DNA of 64,000 nt from JACPVF01 sp964502095 (GTDB lineage: Bacteria > Chloroflexota > Anaerolineae > Anaerolineales > Villigracilaceae). Where the stretch lies: positions 62,001 through 126,000 of the forward strand of contig CAZCUF010000009.1 of NCBI GenBank assembly GCA_964502095.1, written 5' to 3'. Under the pieces are notes generated by a model. The model had not been told where the DNA came from. It did not search any database and saw only the letters and a list, made by a program, of their open reading frames with translations. Positions 16,105 through 24,630 of this stretch are shown here, piece after piece. Within the stretch, counting starts at the first letter, position 1; each line of letters opens with the position of its first letter. Made by a program: the position numbers and the translations under genes.

Positions 16105-16749
16105 TTATCCGTAAGTTGTATCCCAATTTTTGGGCAGTTTTGGCGCGGACCAATTCGGGTTTGGTTTCCAATCCAGCCACGAACCATCCAACGGATAAGC
16201 CCGGCTCTGCAGGCGCACTGCGATCTCCTTGCGGGCGCGCTCGATCTCGCCGATCCATTCCAGTTTGATCCCGCCTCTTTGAATACCGTCTTGATATTCT
16301 TCCACGTCCTTCCATTGCCAATGATAAGAAGGCTCGATCACAATATCCAGATCCAGGTCGAGTGTGTCGAAGCCGAGGGGCGTGCGTTGGAATGGCAGTT
16401 GGAAATTGATGTAATAACAATCGAAATGATCGGTATCCGCGTTCCAGATGTAAATGGTGGAAAAATATTTTTTCGGCTCGAGCAGAACCAGAAACCGATT
16501 CGTGTGCCAGCTGTATTGTTCCAGATTGAGCGTATTTGTAGCCGTCTCATGCCAGCGGTCCCATGTGGTATGGCCGCCGCGCAAATATCCGGCGGGCGCC
16601 ATGCACTCCGCGCCCGGCCATGTGTAGAGAGCGGTTTCCTCGGGCGTATCTTTTACCACGCGCGCCGATTGCACATACGTCGGATGACCATCGTACACGC
16701 CGCGCAATAACACAGTATCGCCTTCATGCCACAGGGTTGAATTCTCCAT
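16105..16749 (-). CDS. DUF402 domain protein
   Basis: A 214-residue protein matching the DUF402 fold by pattern (VLLRGVYDGHPTYVQSARVV, then LVLLEPKKYFSTIYIWNADT, CYYINFQLPFQRTPLGFDT, DLDLDIVIEP). Characterised members of this family are nucleotide phosphatases; whether this one is too is inference. A longer ORF to 16917 is open, but ATG 16749 (MENSTLW) gives the natural domain edge and slightly overlaps the end of the small YHS-like gene upstream. Confidence 0.7.
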   Translation of the reverse strand: MENSTLWHEGDTVLLRGVYDGHPTYVQSARVVKDTPEETALYTWPGAECMAPAGYLRGGHTTWDRWHETATNTLNLEQYSWHTNRFLVLLEPKKYFSTIYIWNADTDHFDCYYINFQLPFQRTPLGFDTLDLDLDIVIEPSYHWQWKDVEEYQDGIQRGGIKLEWIGEIERARKEIAVRLQSRAYPLDGSWLDWKPNPNWSAPKLPKNWDTTYG

Positions 16750-16972
16750 CTTTGATCGGACCTTTATCCTTTTCTGAGTTGCGATGAACTTTATAGAAGA
16801 TATCCGGGTCAGCCAAAAACGCGCCGAGGCAGGCTTCGGTGCAGAAATAGACGACGCGGCCGCGGCGCGGCGCATGAGGAAAGTAGGACGAATCTGTATT
16901 GTGGAAGATTCGTCCACATAACGTGGCGAATCGTGCCGGACGTTTAGGCTGGCTCCCGTTTCGACGATTCAT
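16724..16972 (-). CDS. Small YHS/TRASH-like metal-binding protein
   Basis: An 82-residue protein with a basic N-terminal 40 residues and a YHS/TRASH-like core: VVYFCTEACLGAFLADP, followed by FYKVH. The CxxxC pair plus aromatic residues is the usual metal- or heavy-metal-sensing pattern of these domains. No clear Shine-Dalgarno before ATG 16972, so a shorter form is possible. It overlaps the start of the DUF402 gene by 26 bases, consistent with coupling. Confidence 0.55.
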   Translation of the reverse strand: MNRRNGSQPKRPARFATLCGRIFHNTDSSYFPHAPRRGRVVYFCTEACLGAFLADPDIFYKVHRNSEKDKGPIKDGEFNPVA

Positions 16973-17032
16973 GTTTATAGTCCGATAGTCAACGCTTCAA
17001 GCGCGCATCAACTCGGCGGGCGACTCTGTGTG

Positions 17033-17284
17033 TTAATCTGCCAATGTGCCGATGATTTTCACACACTCATGTTGAAAAACTTCTGTTTTATGCGGCGCGT
17101 CTGGAAATTCATCGGTCAGGTCCTGGCCTGCGAAATGCAATAGCTCATGCAGGCCGGTTCGCCACTTTGGACAATCGGTCACATCGTAAACGGTCCGCTG
17201 ATACGCGATCCATCGGCGCGTGCCTCGCTCGCCGGTGTTGCGCCGCAATTCGCTTTCGGGGATGAGGCGGGAAGAAATTGACAT
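17033..17284 (-). CDS. Cytochrome b5-like heme-binding domain protein
   Basis: An 83-residue protein with the small cytochrome b5-like pattern found in prokaryotes: RRWIAYQRTVYDVTDCPKW, then LHFAGQDLTDEFPDAPH and KIIGTL. The His in LLHFAGQDLT and the His in APHKTEVF are the likely heme axial ligands. No signal peptide, so it is probably cytoplasmic or part of a larger redox complex; the partner is unknown. ATG start at 17284. Confidence 0.7.
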   Translation of the reverse strand: MSISSRLIPESELRRNTGERGTRRWIAYQRTVYDVTDCPKWRTGLHELLHFAGQDLTDEFPDAPHKTEVFQHECVKIIGTLAD

Positions 17285-17300
17285 GCGGACGATTATAACG

Positions 17301-17333
17301 AAAAACCTCCCGCGTCATGTGCGGGAGGTTTTT
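17301..17333 (-). terminator. Rho-independent terminator after the SDR gene
   Basis: A perfect 13-bp stem (17301-17313 and 17321-17333, core CCTCCCGC/GCGGGAGG) with a 7-base loop and T5/A5 ends on either strand. It lies 18 bases after the stop of the minus-strand SDR gene and upstream of the cytochrome b5-like gene, so the two are separate transcription units. Confidence 0.85.
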
Positions 17334-17350
17334 CTGGAGGAGAAGAAAAG

Positions 17351-18115
17351 TTATGCGGCCAGCCAGCCGCCGTCGGCGGGAATGACCGTACCGTTGATGT
17401 AACGGGCTTCATCGGAGGCGAGGAACAATATCAGGCTGGCAATGTCGATGGGTTTCAACTGCGCGGGGATCAACCCGTAGAAAATCTGCGCGCGTTCGGA
17501 ACCTTTGGGATCCATCCGGGCCATGTCGACGCTTGAAGTGATGTGCGTTTCGACCGCGCCCGCCGCGATGGCGTTACAGCGAATGCCGTCTTTGAGATAG
17601 CGCCAGGCTGTGTTGCGCGTCATACCGATCAACGCGTGCTTCGAAGTGGTATAAGCCACGCCCGCGGCCGCGCCGCTCAGGCCGGCTACGGAGGTAATAT
17701 TGATAATCGCCCCACCGCCGTTTTTCACCATGTCTGGAATAGCGCGGCGCGTAAGATAAAGCGGCCCGTTCACATTGACGCCCATGACGCGCTCCCATAT
17801 TTCGTTGCCGACTTCGCCCGCGCCCTCATTGAGATCCATCACGCCCGCGTTATTGATCAAAACGTCCACGCGGCCGTATTTGCGGATGGCGGCATCGATC
17901 AACGCTTCGGCGTCTGCCTGTACCGCGACGTTGCTCTTTACTCCAGCCGCTTCGCCTCCCGCGGACTGAATCATGCCGACCGTTTCTTCCAGCGTTTTCT
18001 CGTTCCAGTCGCCGACGACAACTTTGGCGCCTTCCTTTGCAAAGAGGATGGCCGTCTCACGCCCAATTCCCGAACCGCCGCCGGTGATCACCGTAACTTT
18101 TCCATTGAGTTTCAT
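17351..18115 (-). CDS. SDR family NAD(P)-dependent oxidoreductase
   Basis: A 254-residue classical short-chain dehydrogenase/reductase: cofactor motif TGGGSGIG (residues 12-19), NNAG near residue 87, catalytic Ser in NITSVAG, and YTTSK near residue 153. C-terminal ITSSVDMARMDPKGSERAQ and ADGGW are typical of the 3-ketoacyl-reductase/glucose-dehydrogenase-like branch; the substrate is not determined. AAGGAG precedes ATG 18115. Own terminator downstream. Confidence 0.9.
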   Translation of the reverse strand: MKLNGKVTVITGGGSGIGRETAILFAKEGAKVVVGDWNEKTLEETVGMIQSAGGEAAGVKSNVAVQADAEALIDAAIRKYGRVDVLINNAGVMDLNEGAGEVGNEIWERVMGVNVNGPLYLTRRAIPDMVKNGGGAIINITSVAGLSGAAAGVAYTTSKHALIGMTRNTAWRYLKDGIRCNAIAAGAVETHITSSVDMARMDPKGSERAQIFYGLIPAQLKPIDIASLILFLASDEARYINGTVIPADGGWLAA

Positions 18116-18368
18116 TTGAGTCTCCTTTCAGATTAGGGCGGGTGAGCGCCTAAATCCGCATTGTGATATATTTCACTATATCATTGTCGACTCAAACTGA
18201 CAAGCTAAAAACAACCGTATTTGTCACAATTTCGTCATCGAACGAAGAGGAAGTTCGTCCTGACTCTGTCGAGCAAGCTGTTTGGGATAAACAAAACGAC
18301 TGTTATCTTGTCACTGCGAACAGGCGGGTGAGCGAATTCGTCACTCCCTTTCGAGGCGCAAAGGCTGT

Positions 18369-18785
18369 TTATTTAACGGGGGTCAGGACGAAGACCGGGA
18401 TGACGCGGTCCGTTTTTTGTTTATAGTCGGCGAAACTCGCCATCATTTCGGTCATCTTGTTATATAGCCGCGTTCGTTCCGGTTCCTGAGTTAAATCGGC
18501 TTTCGCTTGCATCTGCTTGTTGCCCACCTCAATTGTAACGAGCGGATTGGCGAGCACGTTGTAGTACCAATCCGGATTGTTCGGCGAGCCGCCTTTGGAG
18601 GCGATGACTACATACCGGTCGCCATCGGTGACATAGGCCACCGGGTTGATGCGCGGGCTGTGACTCTTGGCGCCGAGGGTGTGTAAAAGTAGTAAGCTCT
18701 TGCCTTCGTATCTTCCGCCCACTTTGCCCCCGTTTTCTCGATATTCGTTGATGATGGCCTGATTGCGGTCGTTCCACGCGTTCAT
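18369..18785 (-). CDS. Deazaflavin (F420)-dependent nitroreductase family protein
   Basis: A 138-residue protein of the Ddn/F420H2-dependent quinone reductase family: EYRENGGKVGGRYEGKSLLLL, NPVAYVTDGDRYVVIASKGG and NPDWYYNVLANPLVTIEV are the usual blocks. It would reduce quinones or similar substrates with F420H2, so the organism may make F420. TAAGGAG lies before ATG 18785. The 253-base spacer down to the SDR gene and the 176-base spacer upstream hold no gene I can support. Confidence 0.85.
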   Translation of the reverse strand: MNAWNDRNQAIINEYRENGGKVGGRYEGKSLLLLHTLGAKSHSPRINPVAYVTDGDRYVVIASKGGSPNNPDWYYNVLANPLVTIEVGNKQMQAKADLTQEPERTRLYNKMTEMMASFADYKQKTDRVIPVFVLTPVK

Positions 18786-18990
18786 GTGTAAAACTCCTTA
18801 TGGGTTGATGTTCTACATCTCTGACGATGGACATTCGATATTTTTTACGAACGCCCCGCATTGACCGATCGGTTTGCGCAAACTGGCGGGAGCTTAACGA
18901 GCGTTTCTTAACGAAATTTAAGCCATGTCGCCGCCCACGAAACCTCATTCAGCCCTTATAATTGGACCTGTTCATCCTACATCCAATTCC

Positions 18991-19110
18991 CAATTCCCAA
19001 TCTCCCAATTCCCAATCTCCCAATTCCCAATCTCCCAATTCCCAATCTCCCAATTCCCAATTTCCCAATTCCCAATTTCCCAATTCCCAATTTCCCAATT
19101 CCCAATTTCC
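18991..19110. repeat. Eight-unit 15-bp tandem repeat touching the ftcD start codon
   Basis: Eight consecutive 15-base units: four CAATTCCCAATCTCC (18991-19050), then four CAATTCCCAATTTCC (19051-19110). A partial unit precedes them (18983-18990). One base separates the last unit from the ATG at 19112. The unit length is a multiple of three, and no stop arises in any plus-strand frame, so the ORF stays open through the repeat (encoding PNSQS/PNSQF repeats). Confidence 0.95.
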
Positions 19111-19111
19111 C

Positions 19112-20638
19112 ATGACTCAACTTGTTGAATGCATTCCCAATTTTTCCGAAGCCCGCCGGCCAGAAGTAATCGACCAGATCGTTGCGGCGATCACTTCCGT
19201 TGAAGGCGCGCGCCTGCTCGACCGTTCCTCCGACCTCGACCATAACCGCACCGTGTTGACCTTGGCCGGTCTGCCGGCGGCGATCGAGGAAGCCGCGTTC
19301 CGCGCCATTAAAACCGCGGCCGAACTTATTGACCTCGATCAGCATACCGGCGAACATCCGCGCATCGGCGCAACGGACGTGGTGCCGTTCGTCCCGTTGA
19401 GTGGAATCACGATGGATGAATGTGTGGCGATGGCGCGTCGGCTGGGGGAACGCGTCGGTAACGAACTCAGGATTCCGGTCTATTTGTATGAAGCGGCGGC
19501 CACTCGTCCCGAACGAACGAATCTGGAGAATATCCGCAAAGGTCAATATGAAGCGCTCAAACAGGAAATGGGAGTCAAGCCCGAGCGCGATCCAGATTTC
19601 GGCCCGAAGAAAGTCGGCAAAGCCGGCGCGACGGTGATTGGCGCACGCAATCCGTTGATCGCTTTCAATGTGTATCTCACCACGCTCGAAGTGGATATTG
19701 CCAAGAAAATCGCCAAAGCGGTGCGTCAATCTTCGGGCGGACTTCGTTACGTCAAAGGTTTGGGTTTGCTCGTAGATGGCCGCGCGCAGGTTTCTATGAA
19801 CCTCACCAATTTCCGCGAAACGCCCATCCATCGTGCGGTTGAGATGATTCGCAGTGAAGCGGCGCGTTACGGCGTGACTGTGCATCACAGCGAGTTGATC
19901 GGACTCATTCCGCAGGATGCATTGACCGACGCGGCAGTTTGGTATTTGCAGTTGGATCAATTCGACAAGGAACAGATTCTTGAATCGCGCTTGTATGCCT
20001 CGCCCGCTTCGGATTCGCCTCAGGCTGGCGCGAGTTTCCTCGACGAACTTGCCGCGCCGACTCCTACTCCGGGCGGCGGCTCTGCCGCCGCGTACACGGC
20101 GGCCATGAGCGCGGGCCTGGTGGCAATGGTCGCGGGCCTGACGATGGGCAAGAAAAAATATGCCGAGGTGGAAGCCGAGATGCAGGCGGTGCGCGTACAG
20201 GCCGAGGAATTGCGCAAGGAGTTAACTCACGCGGTGGAAGATGACGCGGTCGCTTTCGAAGCCGTGATGGGCGCGTTCAAACTTCCGAAAGATTCGGAGG
20301 AACAGCAGAAGGCACGCTCTGCCGCGATCCAACGCGCTACGCTGGACGCCGCGCATGTGCCGCTGAATACTGCGGGCCGTTCCGTCAAAGTGATGGAGTT
20401 GGCTTTACGCTGCGCGCAAGTTGGCAATCTGAGCGCCATCAGCGACTCGGCTTCGGCTTTGTCCATGGCGCGCGCCGCACTCACCGCCGCGGGCTATAAC
20501 GTGCGCATCAATGTCAACTCACTGCCGCAAAAAACTGCCGGGGAATCGTTTATTCTGGAATTGAGCGCCCTGGAAAAACAGGCGGATGCGCTGGAGCAAA
20601 AGTTAAAGCAAGCATTGAAGGAGCGCGGCGGAATTTAG
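19112..20638 (+). CDS. ftcD: Bifunctional glutamate formimidoyltransferase / formimidotetrahydrofolate cyclodeaminase
   Basis: A 508-residue fusion. Residues 1-300 are the formiminotransferase part (LVECIPNFSEARRPEVI, HTGEHPRIGATDVVPFVPL, VKGLGLLVDGRAQVSMNLTN). Residues about 310-508 are the cyclodeaminase part (FLDELAAPTPTPGGGSAAAY, a helical bundle after that). Together they pass the formimino group from formimidoglutamate to tetrahydrofolate and release ammonia, in histidine breakdown and one-carbon supply. ATG 19112 is chosen as the conserved N-terminus begins there. It has no Shine-Dalgarno because the 15-bp repeat runs right up to it; the open frame upstream would add about 50 repeat-encoded residues. 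Confidence 0.9.
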   Translation: MTQLVECIPNFSEARRPEVIDQIVAAITSVEGARLLDRSSDLDHNRTVLTLAGLPAAIEEAAFRAIKTAAELIDLDQHTGEHPRIGATDVVPFVPLSGITMDECVAMARRLGERVGNELRIPVYLYEAAATRPERTNLENIRKGQYEALKQEMGVKPERDPDFGPKKVGKAGATVIGARNPLIAFNVYLTTLEVDIAKKIAKAVRQSSGGLRYVKGLGLLVDGRAQVSMNLTNFRETPIHRAVEMIRSEAARYGVTVHHSELIGLIPQDALTDAAVWYLQLDQFDKEQILESRLYASPASDSPQAGASFLDELAAPTPTPGGGSAAAYTAAMSAGLVAMVAGLTMGKKKYAEVEAEMQAVRVQAEELRKELTHAVEDDAVAFEAVMGAFKLPKDSEEQQKARSAAIQRATLDAAHVPLNTAGRSVKVMELALRCAQVGNLSAISDSASALSMARAALTAAGYNVRINVNSLPQKTAGESFILELSALEKQADALEQKLKQALKERGGI

Positions 20639-20720
20639 AATGCTCCAGTGATTTCCATGCGAACTTTGCCGTGTTCAGCTTTATTCAACCGTGTACCAGG
20701 ATTTTTATTTGGAGAACAAT

Positions 20721-21275
20721 ATGGGTTTGAAACCTGATCGCTGGATTCGTAAAATGGCCGCCGAACACAAAATGATCGAACCGTTCACCGAGAGTCAGGT
20801 GCGCGATCGTGTGATTTCTTACGGCGTTTCGTCTTATGGGTACGATATCCGCGTGGCCAATGAATTCAAGATCTTTACCAATGTCTTTGGCGCCACAGTG
20901 GACCCAAAAAACTTCGACCCGAAGAGCATGGTGGATTTTACGGGTGAAGTCTGCGTCATTCCGCCGAACTCCTTCGCATTGGCGCGCACAGTGGAATACT
21001 TTCGCATTCCGCGCAAAGTGCTTACAGTTTGTCTCGGCAAATCAACTTACGCGCGTTGTGGCATCATTGTCAATGTCACGCCGTTCGAACCGGAATGGGA
21101 GGGTTTCGTCACGCTCGAAATTTCCAACACCACACCCCTGCCTGCCAAGATCTATGCCAACGAAGGCATCGCGCAGGTGTTGTTCTTCGAAGCCGACGAA
21201 GAGTGCGAAACCTCATACGCCGATAAAAAAGGCAAATATCAAAAACAGAAATCCATCGTTCTGCCGAAGTTATAG
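20721..21275 (+). CDS. dcd: dCTP deaminase
   Basis: A 184-residue dCTP deaminase, which converts dCTP to dUTP (or dUMP in bifunctional forms) for thymidylate supply. Motifs: SSYGYDIRVANEFKIF near residue 42, then LGKSTYARCGIIVNVTPFEP with the Glu of WEGFVTLEISNTTPLP as the catalytic general base region, and EGIAQVLFFEADEEC. ATG 20721 is chosen because GGAG lies 6 bases upstream; the longer reading has no support. Follows ftcD by about 80 bases. Confidence 0.92.
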   Translation: MGLKPDRWIRKMAAEHKMIEPFTESQVRDRVISYGVSSYGYDIRVANEFKIFTNVFGATVDPKNFDPKSMVDFTGEVCVIPPNSFALARTVEYFRIPRKVLTVCLGKSTYARCGIIVNVTPFEPEWEGFVTLEISNTTPLPAKIYANEGIAQVLFFEADEECETSYADKKGKYQKQKSIVLPKL

Positions 21276-21313
21276 CTCGAACTGACCGTTCGACGCGCCG
21301 TGAGGAACAAAGC

Positions 21314-22990
21314 ATGAAATCCCGTTTCTCCATTTCGGAAGAAAACCTCGTTCACCTCGTCGGCGTTCTTACCGCCGCGATGGGCGTGATAAATGTTCTT
21401 TCGGCGGTCACACCTTCCCTGCGAGAGCGCCTGCGTTTGCTCAGGTTATATTCGCCGTTCAGCATCACTACCGGCGGTCACCTCACCTCCGCGCTCGCCG
21501 GGTTTGCTTTGTTACTTCTCTCCGCGAGTCTGTGGCGCAAAAAGCAGATCGCCTGGTGGCTCACGCTTGCCATCCTCATCCTTTCCATCCCTGTTCACCT
21601 GTTCAAAGGATTGGATTACGAAGAAGCGACTTTCGCCGCGTTGCTCGCCGCGCTGTTGATCTATCTCCGCCCGCACTTTCACGCCCGCTCCGATCCGCCC
21701 TCGATTCGCGCGGGACTGCGGGCTGTTCTCGCCTCTCTCGGCTTTACCCTCGCTTACGGTGTGACCGGTTTCTTCCTCCTCGACCGGCATTACAGCGTCA
21801 ACTTTGGCTTTTGGGCCGCAGTTCGGCAAACGGTGGTGATGTTTGCCGAGTTCTACGATCCGGGCCTGCAACCCATTCCCATCACCAGGTTTGGCCGATA
21901 TTTTGCCGACTCGATCTACCTGGTCGGCGCGGCGACAATGGGTTACGCGTTGCTCATGCTTCTGCGTCCGGTGCTGAACCGCCGCCTCGCCACTGACGAC
22001 GAGCGAACGCGCGCTTGGACAGTCGTTCGCGCCCACGGACGAACTTCCCTGGCCCGTTATACACTGCTCGATGACAAACACTTTTTCTTCAGCCCCAACG
22101 GATCGCTCATCTCCTACGTAGTGGAAGCGCGCGTGGCGCTCGCTTTGGGCGATCCGATCGGCCCGCCCGAAGATGTATCCGCGGCGATTGAAGCATTCAA
22201 GAAATTCTGCGACCCGAATGATTGGCTGGCCGCGTACTTTCAGGTTCAGCCAAATCATCTTGAGGTTTATAAGGCGGCAGGATATTCCTCCCTCGCGCTC
22301 GGTCAGGAAGCCATCGTGGACTTATCCGCGTTTACACTGGCAGGCGGAGAAAACAAGTCCCTGCGAAACAGCTTCACCAAAATGGAACGGCTCGGCTACC
22401 ATGCAGATGTTATCCAGCCGCCGTACTCTCCCCGCATGATACGCGAATTGGATTCCATCAGCGACGAATGGTTGTCGAGTCGCGGCGCGTCTGAAATGCG
22501 CTACTCCCTTGGCTGGTTCGATGAAGCCTACCTCAATACTTGTCCCATTCTCCTCGTCCGGGATCGCGAGGGATTCATCGAAGCGTTTTCGAACATCGTC
22601 ACCGAATTCCAAGCCAGCGAAGTGACTGTGGACCTGATGCGGCATCGCCAGCACACGGAAGGCGGCCTGATGGATTTTCTATTTGTTTCGCTGTTCCAAT
22701 GGGCTAAATCACAGAATTACGCCACGTTCAACCTCGGCCTGAGCGCGCTTTCGGGCGTGGGCGAACATTCAGACGACCCGGTCATTGAACGGACTCTCAA
22801 CTATATTTACCGCAACGTGAACCGTTTCTACAACTTCCGCGGCCTGCATGCCTTCAAGGAGAAGTTTCATCCAGGTTGGTCTTCGCGTTATTTGATCTTC
22901 CCGAACCGGGCTAGTTTGCCGTCGGTAAGCGTTTCGCTATTGCGCGCAAATCTGGGCGGGCGATTGTTCTCTTTCTTTAACCGAATCTGA
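21314..22990 (+). CDS. MprF-like phosphatidylglycerol lysyltransferase-domain membrane protein
   Basis: A 558-residue protein. Residues 1-220 hold about six membrane segments; residues 230-558 form a DUF2156/LPG synthase C-terminal domain of GNAT-like type (FFFSPNGSLISYVVEARVALALGDPIGP, LRNSFTKMERLGY, FNLGLSALSGVG). In MprF the C-terminal domain transfers lysine or alanine from aminoacyl-tRNA to phosphatidylglycerol, altering surface charge, and the N-terminal part flips the lipid. Here the membrane part is shorter than in full MprF. Aminoacyl-lipid formation is inferred from family. Confidence 0.75.
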   Translation: MKSRFSISEENLVHLVGVLTAAMGVINVLSAVTPSLRERLRLLRLYSPFSITTGGHLTSALAGFALLLLSASLWRKKQIAWWLTLAILILSIPVHLFKGLDYEEATFAALLAALLIYLRPHFHARSDPPSIRAGLRAVLASLGFTLAYGVTGFFLLDRHYSVNFGFWAAVRQTVVMFAEFYDPGLQPIPITRFGRYFADSIYLVGAATMGYALLMLLRPVLNRRLATDDERTRAWTVVRAHGRTSLARYTLLDDKHFFFSPNGSLISYVVEARVALALGDPIGPPEDVSAAIEAFKKFCDPNDWLAAYFQVQPNHLEVYKAAGYSSLALGQEAIVDLSAFTLAGGENKSLRNSFTKMERLGYHADVIQPPYSPRMIRELDSISDEWLSSRGASEMRYSLGWFDEAYLNTCPILLVRDREGFIEAFSNIVTEFQASEVTVDLMRHRQHTEGGLMDFLFVSLFQWAKSQNYATFNLGLSALSGVGEHSDDPVIERTLNYIYRNVNRFYNFRGLHAFKEKFHPGWSSRYLIFPNRASLPSVSVSLLRANLGGRLFSFFNRI

Positions 22991-23016
22991 TTGTTTTATC
23001 GGCAACAGGTGGAGGG

Positions 23017-24384
23017 TCAGGAATGTTCCGCAGAATATTTTTTCACGTCTTCCATTGCCTTCGGAACGTTCACGAAAGGAAGCAGGATCAATCCTGCAAT
23101 AAAGTAAAAGATCAGAGCGAGAATGCCGTAGCGAAGACTGCCAAACCATTGGTTGGCGAGGCCGAAGATTAATGGGCCGGTCCAGGAAGTGCCGCGGTCG
23201 CTGACCTCGTAGAATGAATAGAACTCCGCTTCTCTGCCTTTGGGAATCATCTGCGCGAATAAACTGCGGCTGATGGCCTGACTGCCGCCGAGTACGATCG
23301 CGATGACCACACCGAGAATCGTAAATTCGAGCGCACGCGATTCGCCTTTCAGCCCAAAGTAGGCATAGATCACCACGCCCGACCAAATGACAAGGCTGAT
23401 GATGATGGAGCGCTTTGCGCCGACCCATCCAGCCAGCCTGCCCCAGAATAAAGCGCCGAGGAAGGCCACGAATTGAATTAATAAAATGACGGCGGTGAGT
23501 GTTTCTGTGCTTAATTCCACTCCGCCGCTGAGAATGGGAGCCGCGGCAAATGTGGAGGCGACTGCGATCACAGTTTGGATGCCGTCGTTATATAAGAAGT
23601 AGGCTAAAAGATATTTGATCGTTTCAGGGAAATGCCTGACCTCGCCGAAGGTGGCGGCCAGTTGTTTAAATCCGATGCTAACGTAGGTTTCGTTTTTCGG
23701 CAGGGAGCGCCGCGCATGACGCGGACGCAAGCGTGCCCAGGTGAAGAGGGAAAACGTCAGCCACCAGATTCCGGCGGAGGCGAGATTGATGCGAATTGCC
23801 AGCCCGGTGGGGATTCCCAATTTATCGCGGAAGGTGTAGAAGGCCAGATTCAAGGCCAGTAGAATGAAATCGCCGAGATAGCCCATGGCCCAGCCGTACG
23901 ACGAGACTCGGTCGCGTTGATCCTCGCTGGCAATATCGGGCAGATAGGCATTGTAGAAAACTATCGAGGCGCCGAACGCCAGATTTGCGATAATAAAAAG
24001 GACGCCGCCCAGCCACCAAAGGTCGGCGGTGATTAGAAACATGGCGATTGTAGCGACTGCGCCGATAACGGCAAAGATCTGCATCATCAGTTTGCGGAGA
24101 TGGGAGTAATCTGCAATGGCGCCCAGAACCGGCAGAAAGACAACTTGTAGCAGGACCGAGAATGAGATGCAGTAGGGCAGGAAAGAATCCGGGGCAACGG
24201 GAATTCCGAAGAATGGAACTGTGGTCGATCCTTTGGCTTCAGCCGCCGCCCGGGCAAGGGAGGCCACATAAGGCGCTAGAAAGACCGTGCCGACTGTGGT
24301 GCTGAAGGCGGAATTGGCCCAGTCATACATTGCCCAGCCAAAAATCTCTCGTTTATCGTTGACGACGACTTCAGGTGTTGCCAT
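23017..24384 (-). CDS. MFS transporter, UMF1/Atg22-like family
   Basis: A 455-residue transporter with about 12 membrane segments. The opening EIFGWAMYDWANSAFSTTV is the UMF1 family signature, and VFYNAYLPDIASEDQRDRVS is the matching intracellular loop. UMF1 members relate to fungal Atg22 amino-acid effluxers; the substrate in bacteria is not known. GAGAGGAGAG precedes ATG 24384. Convergent with the lysyltransferase gene and divergent from rpoB. Confidence 0.85.
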   Translation of the reverse strand: MATPEVVVNDKREIFGWAMYDWANSAFSTTVGTVFLAPYVASLARAAAEAKGSTTVPFFGIPVAPDSFLPYCISFSVLLQVVFLPVLGAIADYSHLRKLMMQIFAVIGAVATIAMFLITADLWWLGGVLFIIANLAFGASIVFYNAYLPDIASEDQRDRVSSYGWAMGYLGDFILLALNLAFYTFRDKLGIPTGLAIRINLASAGIWWLTFSLFTWARLRPRHARRSLPKNETYVSIGFKQLAATFGEVRHFPETIKYLLAYFLYNDGIQTVIAVASTFAAAPILSGGVELSTETLTAVILLIQFVAFLGALFWGRLAGWVGAKRSIIISLVIWSGVVIYAYFGLKGESRALEFTILGVVIAIVLGGSQAISRSLFAQMIPKGREAEFYSFYEVSDRGTSWTGPLIFGLANQWFGSLRYGILALIFYFIAGLILLPFVNVPKAMEDVKKYSAEHS

Positions 24385-24439
24385 GTTCGCTCTCCTCTCC
24401 GTGTGCTGTTAGCCGATATGATGGACAAAACCCAAACTC

Positions 24440-24469
24440 TTGCATGGAGTTTCGAACCTGTGTTACAAT
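24440..24469 (+). promoter_or_regulatory. Promoter candidate 1 upstream of rpoB
   Basis: TTGCAT (24440-24445), 18-base spacer, TACAAT (24464-24469). A second, stronger candidate lies 75 bases further on. Confidence 0.5.
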
Positions 24470-24518
24470 GCGCCCATTATAGAGCGCAAGAGGGCGGTTA
24501 AATTCCTCAAAAATGCTC

Positions 24519-24547
24519 TTGCAAAGGTTGCTTCTTTCGTATATAAT
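24519..24547 (+). promoter_or_regulatory. Promoter candidate 2 of rpoB
   Basis: TTGCAA (24519-24524), 17-base spacer, perfect TATAAT (24542-24547). The predicted transcript would have a leader of about 75 bases that starts just before a GC-rich hairpin. Confidence 0.7.
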
Positions 24548-24558
24548 CGACTTTTGCT

Positions 24559-24580
24559 ATCCCGCTAAGGCCAGCGGGAT
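24559..24580 (+). promoter_or_regulatory. Hairpin at the 5' end of the rpoB leader
   Basis: ATCCCGCT (24559-24566) and AGCGGGAT (24573-24580) form a perfect 8-bp stem with a 6-base loop, at about +5 of the transcript from promoter 2. It has no T-run, so it is not a terminator; it may protect the mRNA end or bind a regulator. Confidence 0.5.
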
Positions 24581-24630
24581 GGATTCGTGTGTTTAATAGC
24601 TGAAAAGTAAATAAGGTTAGGAGAGAAGGA

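Noticed and set aside
16750..16917. N-terminal extension of the DUF402 protein
   Set aside because: The added residues overlap the YHS-like gene in another frame and do not resemble the family; ATG 16749 fits better.
18163..18426. 87-residue plus-strand ORF in the SDR/nitroreductase spacer
   Set aside because: It overlaps the end of the F420-type reductase gene on the other strand, has no ribosome site and no recognisable sequence.
18991..19110. CRISPR-like array
   Set aside because: The repeats are 15 bases and directly abut each other with no spacers. It is a simple tandem repeat.
18977..19960. Long antisense ORF across ftcD and its repeat
   Set aside because: It is the reverse frame of a conserved gene, open because of codon bias.
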